64,000 bases of DNA from Gnetum montanum (lineage: Eukaryota; Streptophyta; Gnetopsida; Gnetales; Gnetaceae), in contig MNCI01004650.1 of NCBI GenBank assembly GCA_015680685.1, positions 106,482-170,481 on the forward strand, read 5' to 3'. A program made the translations under genes and the position numbers. Positions within the stretch are counted from its first letter, which is position 1. Each line of letters opens with the position of its first letter. Below, in pieces: positions 57,798 to 64,000 of the stretch. Under the pieces are notes generated by a model, which was not told the DNA's origin, ran no database searches, and saw only the letters and a program-made list of their open reading frames with translations.

Positions 57798-58018
57798 TTC
57801 AGGCTCCGATCCGAATATTTCGGGTAACCCTGTTTAGAGATCTATACCCTAGGCCGTAGACGTAATACCTCTAGGGAGGTCTAAGGTCAATCGTGTGGTG
57901 TAGATCGGTCACAAAGACGATTTCTTTGAAATCCGGCAGGGTAGAAAGCCTTTTGTGCTGTTTGTCAACCTTTCTTTCATTCAGATTCGACTTTTAGTCA
58001 TTTTTTCATCGTTGATCC

Positions 58019-61000
58019 ATGGATTCTTACTATTCAAACACAACAGCCACAACCGCCATGACCACTGTCGATCCGGGTGTCGCGCCCGTGAACCTGACGG
58101 TGACCATAGGGCCAGCCCCCGGTGCAACCGGTCCTCAGGGACCCTTGCGCCGTTCATTAAGGCTTCAGGGGAAAGATCCTATCTTCACGGTCATAACCCC
58201 TGAAGACTACAACTTCATTTGCGTCAAGATCCAAGCGAGGTTGGCTCTCAGCCGAGCCGAGCTTGAGGCAAAACGAAACTTTGAGGCGCTCCATCGAGGG
58301 GGTTACGATTTCAAGCCAACGGCCTACGATATAATCCCCTTGACCGAGCACCAAAACGAACTCATCTCCCAGCTGATCATGGCTAGAGGCCAGGCCTCAC
58401 AACCTGCGGTAGAGCCCGAGCGTGAGGAAGAAGCAGAAGCAGAGGACGAATTTGCGGCCATGTCAGAACATTCGTTCCATACCTTGACGCCTCACACATA
58501 CGTGAATCCGTTATTCCCTTTCAACGGAGAAGCGGCTCCTCTAGACTCGGCCATGACCACGCAGACGCACATCCCTGTTCCTCCTCAGGCCAATGCGCAG
58601 CCGTCTGGGTCGCAACAGGCAAGCGCACAGCCTTCTGGGTTGCAAATGCAGCTACAGCATAACGCGGGGGTGATCCCGTCGTAGCATATAATTAACATTC
58701 TGGTGGTAGGCCCGGTGGCCACCGTCCCCCATTTCATCCCTCACGTGCGAACTCACACTATACCATCAACTCGCCCCGAAATGTTCCTGCCCCCACCAAC
58801 TCAGCAGCATACCGCAACCGTGCCCTGGCAAACCTTTGTCCCGTACCCTACGACTAGTCACTGGGCCAACCCTGCGACGAGTCACTAGGCCGACCCTGCA
58901 ACAGAACAGCAAACGAATACAGTTTACAATGCACAACCCCCGCCAGCACCAGCGGCACAATTTTCACGGGTGCTTCCTCGCTACACTTATCATTATGCCC
59001 CGTAGCAGGCAGCAGCTAACCCCGCGTCCCAAACCGGTGGGTGGGGGCCTTCGCAGGTCCCCCAGCCTGCACGAATCCCTGCTCCACCAGCGGTTAGCCA
59101 ACCACCTCTTGCGTTTCAGTTTCCTGGGGTTGTTCACCCAGTCCAACCTCCTGCTCCTATGCCTACTGCATAGACACCGCCCTTACCAGGTCTAGATCAA
59201 GCGTTCCAGCTTATCCAGACGCTTACCGAGGAGGTGCGACGCCTCAAGACCGCTGGGTCTGATACCATTCAGATCACGGATTTTTATCAAGATGATCCGA
59301 TTAATCTAGCGGTCCCCGTGCTGTCGTTGCCTCCAGGGATGTCCCTCCCACATTTTACCAAGTATAATGGGGAGGGGGATCCCAACACCCATCTCGCCAC
59401 CTTTAGATCCGAATCCTTGTTGTTGCAACAGTGGCCACATACTTTGGTCAAAGTATTTGCGATGTCGTTAACAGGGAAGGCTTTAGACTGGTACAGAGCT
59501 CTCCCACGCTCTTCCATTACAACCTTGGAAGAGCTGCTGACTCAATTTGTGACCCGATTCAAATACAACATGAAGCCGGAAGTCACATTGGAGCAGCTTA
59601 TGGGGGTGAAACAGGACCCGCTCGAGTCAGTCCAAAAGTTCATACAGCATTGGAACGCTACCTTGAATGAGATCCGTGACCCGATCGCGGACTCCCACCT
59701 GTTGGCCATATTCAAGGGAGCAGTCAACGACTTTATCAAGTCCAAGCTGTATTATCTTTCCCCTGGAGACATACGTCAGGCCTTCGCCCAGGTCCGGAGC
59801 ATCCAAGATGCTGCGGAGGCTAGCAAAGACCCGGCGTACATCGCTTACAAGAACACGCACAACAAGGCTAAGGACAAAGGTAAGGCAACGACCACTACTG
59901 TAGCGGCATTGACTGAGAATGCCAAGAACAAAAACAGGAAAGCTCCAGCAACAGCACCGCCTGAGGCCACGGCTGGTGACGGCACCAGCCAGGCCACGGC
60001 TGCCCCTGAACAGGCCCCCCAGCCAAAGCCGAATTTTAAGCGTAAAGATCGCTCAAAATACGCGGCTCTCCCAGTGAAACATTCTGAACTGCTAAAACAG
60101 CTGTTGGCGGCAGGACACATTCACCCGAAGAAAGTGTCCGAGGAGGCCCTGAAGCGTCACAGACATAACTGTGAATTGCTGAAGGACCCCTCTTTAGCTC
60201 TGCCTAACGAACCGGTAGTTCCGAGATCTTTCAGGCTGGACCGTTTTTGTGACTACCACCAGATGTGTGGTCACGACACGGATTACTGCTGGGCATTGAA
60301 AGACGATATTCAACACATGATCGACGAAGGTCATCTGAAACTAGACAGCAGTAACCCAACACGTCCCGAAAACCAGACATTACATGTATATAAGGATCCG
60401 TTAAACGCAAGTTACGATCCTTTTACAATCACTGTGGTGAGTACGGACGGTGAGCGTAAAGGGCCGCCAAAATAACCTTTTGTTTTGTGTGTGCCCACCA
60501 GTTCACAAAGGGGGGCAACTACTTCTTCGGCAGCAGGTGGGGTCTCACGGCCGCCGTTCATTATACGGGCGCCTTCTCAGCTACGGCCTCAGTCACACGC
60601 TACTGCCCAAGCCGCAGCTTCGTCTGCGCCCACACCGAGAGTGCCCTTCATCATTAGGGTGCCCCGACCACAGGCTGCTCCTCTCACGCAGGGGCAGACC
60701 TCCAACAACCACCATCAGGCATCGCCTCCTAAGCGGAAGGAGGAATGCACTGAAGCTAATGCGACAAAAGACAGCTCTACGCTCGGCTTCCCGAAGCCTA
60801 GGCCCCTGGCCTCTGTGCCCATGACCATGCCCCAGAAGCATGCCACAGGCACAGGAACGCAGCCACCTTCTTCTGGTAGGAAGACGAACAACCCCTCTTC
60901 TGACACTGCCCCGCCTCGAGAGATCCGTCTCTTGGGCCGGATGGAGGAAAGTAAGGGGGATAAACCAACCTGCCGGGAGAAGGACCTCCTCGATGCGTTC

Positions 61001-61873
61001 ACGCAGGTCAAACAAGCTCTCAAGCAAAAGAACACGACGCTGGGCTTGTATGACCTCTTGATGACTTCTCAAGAACACCGCGAGGCTATGGTACGCATGC
61101 TGACGTCCATATCAGTGGATGCCAGCCTGCCAGCAGAAGAGGAAGCGATATACGCTATCATGTTTCCTCCTGAAGCTGAAACACCTAAGCCTGCCTCGTT
61201 GACCTTTCTGGATGAGTCTGTTAAAGATGATCCAGAAAAGGGTCAAGTGACAATGGAGCCGATGTTCATCACCATTCGGGTTGGCCAGTACCGGATCTGA
61301 AGGGTGCATGTGGATGATGGCGCGGCTGCTAATGTCGTTCCCTATTCCATCGTGGATAGGTTGGGTTTGGTCGACCAGATCACTCCCACGACAACAGCCT
61401 GCGTGAAATCCTTCAATGGAGCATGGGTTCAAGTCAAGGGGACGGTGCAAATTGAGTTTGTGGCGAGGAATCAATTCCCCACGGAAGCCACATTTCTAGT
61501 CGTTGAGGAGATGCCCGGCTTCAACTTGATCTTAGGGAGGTCTTGGTTAGCTCAGCTGAGGGCGGTCTCATCGCCTATCCATCAGGAGATACACCTGCCT
61601 TACGCTGGGGGGGAGGTTATCATACGCGGTGACGAGGTCACTCCCAGGACCGTTAGTAACATTGAGGAAGAGCGGGGTTCAGAGATCAAAACGGCTGACG
61701 ATTAGCCTTCTCTCCAAGCCCCTGAACAGAACAATGACAATGCTGACAGTTTAGCCTGGGCTGACCTGCCATTTCCGGATGACAGCGTAGAGGAGTCGAA
61801 CTGCAAACCTCCTCGCCCTTATGCGGCAGTTAACATAAAAGCCGCTAGGAGACAGTTGCATACTGGCGACTGA
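58019..61873 (+). pseudogene. gag-protease of the plus Tat element, one frame with seven stops
   Basis: The frame from the ATG at 58019 to the TGA at 61871 is 1,285 codons without a frameshift. Domains: a Gln/Pro-rich N-terminal region (to about residue 400), the gag core at residues 430-620 (SLPHFTKYNGEGDPNTHL, LTGKALDWYRALP, FVTRFKYNMKPEVTLEQL, VQKFIQHWNA), a DRFCDYHQMCGHDTDYCWAL knuckle near residue 745 of the Tat type, and the protease near residue 1097 (HVDDGAAANVVPYSIVDRLG, with D-D-G in place of D-S/T-G, and GFNLILGRSWLAQL). In-frame stops are TAG at 58682, 58886, 59003, 59171 and 61703, TAA at 60473 and TGA at 61298. Only 413 codons (59234-60475) are open as one gag piece. The frame ends with an RRQLHTGD segment and no RT follows within the window. 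Confidence 0.85.
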
Positions 61874-62054
61874 ACGAAGCTCTCCAGCATGCGCTCATGC
61901 AAGTTAGCAATCAATCGTTTGCTTTATTTTTGTGTGCTTTTATGCAGCATTTTCCTTCTGTGTTTACGCTTTGCATTTTTTTCTTTGCATGTCTTATCAT
62001 ACGCATCCTCATTTCTTTACGTATGTATCCAGGATTACATTTAATTTACAATTT
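61874..62054 (+). other. short non-coding stretch after gag-protease
   Basis: T-rich, with no splice or coding signal that I trust. A TTTACGC motif that recurs in the following array first appears here. Confidence 0.4.
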
Positions 62055-62560
62055 ACGCATTGGCCCGCAACGGCCTTAAACTAGTAACTATCTCACGCAG
62101 TTGGCCCGCAACGGCCTTAAACTAGGTATTTTTACGCACTGGCCCGCAACGGCCTTAAACTATTTATCTCTTATGCCATTGGCCCGCAACGGCCTTAAAC
62201 TAGTTCTCTAATTTACAATTTACACAGTCGCCCGCAACGGCCTTAAACTAGTAGTTACTTCGAACTTTACGCATTGGCCCGCAACGGCCTTAAACTAGTT
62301 CTCTAATTTACAATTTACGCAGTGGCCCACAACGGCCTTAAACTAGTAGTTACTTCGAACTTTACGCATTGACCCGCAACGGCCTTAAACTAGTCATTCT
62401 ATCTTACAATTTACGCATTGGCCCGCGACGGCCTTAAACTAGTCATGCGAACTTTACGCATTGGCCCGCAATGGCCCTAAACTAGTAGTTACTTTGCCAT
62501 TTACGCATTGCTTCGTAATCCATTCACGCTTTCGGCCCGCAATGGCCTTAAACTAAGGCA
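62055..62560. repeat. tandem array with a 23-bp conserved core, plus Tat element
   Basis: Eleven copies of GGCCCGCAACGGCCTTAAAC followed by TAG, starting near 62060, 62102, 62141, 62181, 62229, 62276, 62324, 62371, 62420, 62463 and 62535. The cores are separated by 15-25 bases of variable spacer, with TTTACGCAT or TTTACGCAG before most units. The core contains GGCC twice with a GCAAC centre. The periodicity is 39-48 bases and is therefore looser than that of the 37-bp array. Confidence 0.9.
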
Positions 62561-62657
62561 AAAATAACAAAAAATATGATAGATAGCTGATAGTCAATCA
62601 AAATTTATAACGTGTTTGTCTTTCAAATCATTTGTGACATGATGCCAGAAAACAAAA

Positions 62658-64000
62658 TCACGCATGACCCATACTGCCACTATCACCCGTGTCCTTCAAC
62701 TCTAAGTCCAACCCCAAAAGGTCGTCCTCCAGTGGGCCATCGTTTCCGGGAAGTATCCCTCCTGGAAAGATTGTCTCTTCATGAGACTCTCCTTCTAATG
62801 CTGGCTCCACAGGAAGACGCTCTTCGTCGTTGTGTTCCACCTCTGCTTCCATAGTTTCCTCCTCCAGCCCCTCAGCTGGCGGACGTTCTCCACCTTCTGG
62901 TACCTGAAACACAAATAGCGTAAAAATTAGAGCAGGCAACATTATGTCGGGAAACGCGCTGGCTAAGCCATGCGTAAACTTACTCGAGATGACCCAGCTT
63001 CAGCAGCAAAGGGAAGCTTATCTAGACCGGCCCACAAACGCTTCATGATTTCGTCCTCTGTTAGGTCTTGCCACACATCCTCGCCCAAAGCCATCCCTGC
63101 TTTTACCTTCCCTTTCTCCACGCTACTCCAAGCGGGAGGATCTGGGTAGAAGGTAGGGATTGAAGCTTGATTCCCAGGAAAGACCATTGCTCTCTCTGGA
63201 GATGCAGTGACGGTCACCTGTTCTTCAAACTTCTTGAAGGCCTCGGACGCTCCGATGGTGTCCACAAAGACCTCCAGGGACCGTGCTTTAATAGCAGAAT
63301 CACGGTAGCGTTTTCTGTAGGCGGTGCTTTCCCTTTTGTACACGTGCTTGTGGTCCTTCTCCTTCTGCCCCCATTCCTGTACACCCGCGCAATAGTCCCT
63401 CCAGTCTCGACTCTTCTGAGCAAGGAGCTCTATTTGCATCCTTTGCTCTACTAACGCTCGGCTGGTCTGTACGCTGTTCTTGATCGCTGTCCAATAACGG
63501 GAGTGATCAATCATAGCAGTACGCCAGTCTTCGTCTCTTGTCACTCGAGCCTGTAAGAACTCGTAGCGCGCCCTCAGGTCCTCGACTTCCTTAGTCAAGG
63601 ACTCGACCCTCTGTTCTGACCGCTGTAGTTTTTTCCATAGGTCTTCGTTGATATTCCTGCTTTCCCACGCGGAGCGTGTCGAGCGTAACGCACATTTACG
63701 CATTTCTTCATAAATGTAGCGTGGCACGACCGCCCCATCAGATGGAGGCTCTGCTGTGTCCAGGTCAATGGGCTCCGCGGGGTCCCATCGGAGGTGAGCT
63801 CCTGACAGAAAACAAACATCAAGACAGATGACATATTATAAGCAAGACATTACGCAGTTACTTTCACTAACTTACCAACACCAGGGTCGATGCGTTCGAG
63901 ACGCTCGATCATGTCGTTAATCACGCCTTCCATGAAGGCAAACTTATCGGGGAGGTCTCTCCACGTCGCGTTAGCAGCAGCAGACGTCGAGACATCTCCT
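62658..64000 (-). CDS. antisense intron-containing gene of the plus Tat element, 5' end outside window
   Basis: Read on the minus strand, three exons join in phase. Exon 1 (64000-63876, open at the edge) encodes LPDKFAFMEGVINDMIERLE. Exon 2 (63801-62984) begins AHLRWDPAEPIDLDTAEPP and holds a long charged helix region with heptad-like spacing (LQRSEQRVESLTKEVEDLRA). Exon 3 (62903-62658) is acidic (GLEEETMEAEVEH) and ends in TGA. Introns are 63802-63875 and 62904-62983, both GTAAGT...CAG and 74-80 bp long. The merged protein exceeds 390 residues with no internal stop, whereas gag-protease beside it has seven. Antisense extra ORFs between the coding region and the 3' LTR have been described in Tat-lineage elements such as Grande; whether this is the same gene cannot be judged. 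Function unknown; a coiled-coil protein is likely. Confidence 0.65.
62904..62983 (-). other. predicted intron 2 of the antisense gene
   Basis: The donor CGA|GTAAGT and the acceptor TTTGTGTTTCAG|GTACC are phase 0 on both sides (Ser-Arg | Val-Pro). Without splicing the frame would stop after six codons (VSLRMA). Confidence 0.6.
63802..63875 (-). other. predicted intron 1 of the antisense gene
   Basis: The donor GTTG|GTAAGT and the acceptor TTTTCTGTCAG|GAGCTC are phase 1 and rebuild a Gly codon (Pro-Gly-Val-Gly | Ala-His-Leu). Confidence 0.6.

Noticed and set aside
60593-61078. 161-codon minus frame inside gag-protease
   Set aside because: Shadow of the GC-richer gag frame; composition follows the sense codons and no splice sites or homologous features appear.
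62055-62560. Possible CRISPR-like array
   Set aside because: Conserved cores with variable spacers look superficially similar, but the spacers are related to one another, the host is a plant, and the array sits in a Tat element.

Overview
The window looks like retrotransposon-dominated intergenic DNA of a seed plant with a very large genome. A gymnosperm is the best guess, because Athila- and Tat-lineage Ty3/Gypsy elements are layered on an endogenous caulimovirid and host genes are very sparse; this is inference, since nothing in the window is species-diagnostic. There are two assembly gaps (10408-10959 and 24033-24511) and one isolated N at 964. All boundaries, motifs and homologies below were read by eye; no database or alignment program was used.

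Layout. 1-3113: a frameshifted PPR-gene remnant (420-909, minus) and the gag remnant of a minus-strand Athila-like element whose 5' LTR is 3114-3948. 3949-5734: AT-rich DNA without a supportable gene. 5735-23285: a three-layer nest. An Athila-type solo LTR (halves 5735-6244 and 22944-23285) is split by an endogenous caulimovirid (6245-22943) that has a 56-bp direct repeat at its two ends and a tRNA-Met-type priming site. The viral copy is itself split by a complete 10-kb Athila-like element (8580-18552) with a perfect GATGT target duplication. 23286-26962: the 3' end and 3' LTR of a plus-strand Athila-like element. 26963-33417: AT-rich DNA containing the one host gene that looks intact, a 91-codon CLE-type secreted peptide precursor (28777-29052, minus) with a TATA box.

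33418-48985: two Athila-family copies in minus orientation, A and B. Each carries a decayed third ORF between the former pol region and the 3' LTR; it has a PTPD-like N-terminal part and a coiled-coil-like remainder. Copy B keeps gag and the third ORF, but no protease, RT or integrase is visible. A Tat-type solo LTR (44961-46528, perfect CATGC duplication) sits in B. 48986-55250: the 3' two thirds of a minus-strand Tat-lineage element (3' LTR, 37-bp tandem array, integrase, second RNase H, RNase H, RT), cut off inside RT. 55251-57772: two nearly identical Tat LTRs head to head, a large inverted repeat with divergent TATA boxes. 57773-64000: a young plus-strand Tat element with a priming site, a single-frame gag-protease region broken by seven stops, a 3' tandem array, and an antisense intron-containing gene that runs off the right edge.

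How the parts relate. The retroelement proteins are all broken to some degree, so mobility would require trans-acting proteins. The nesting gives a relative time order: solo LTR, then viral copy, then Athila element on the left; copy A, then copy B, then minus Tat element, then inverted-LTR/plus Tat element on the right. The most unusual signals are the antisense spliced gene, the head-to-head LTR pair, the short palindromic modules in the U3 of every LTR family, the third ORF with an LTR-like promoter segment upstream of it, and the CLE gene isolated in this sea of repeats.
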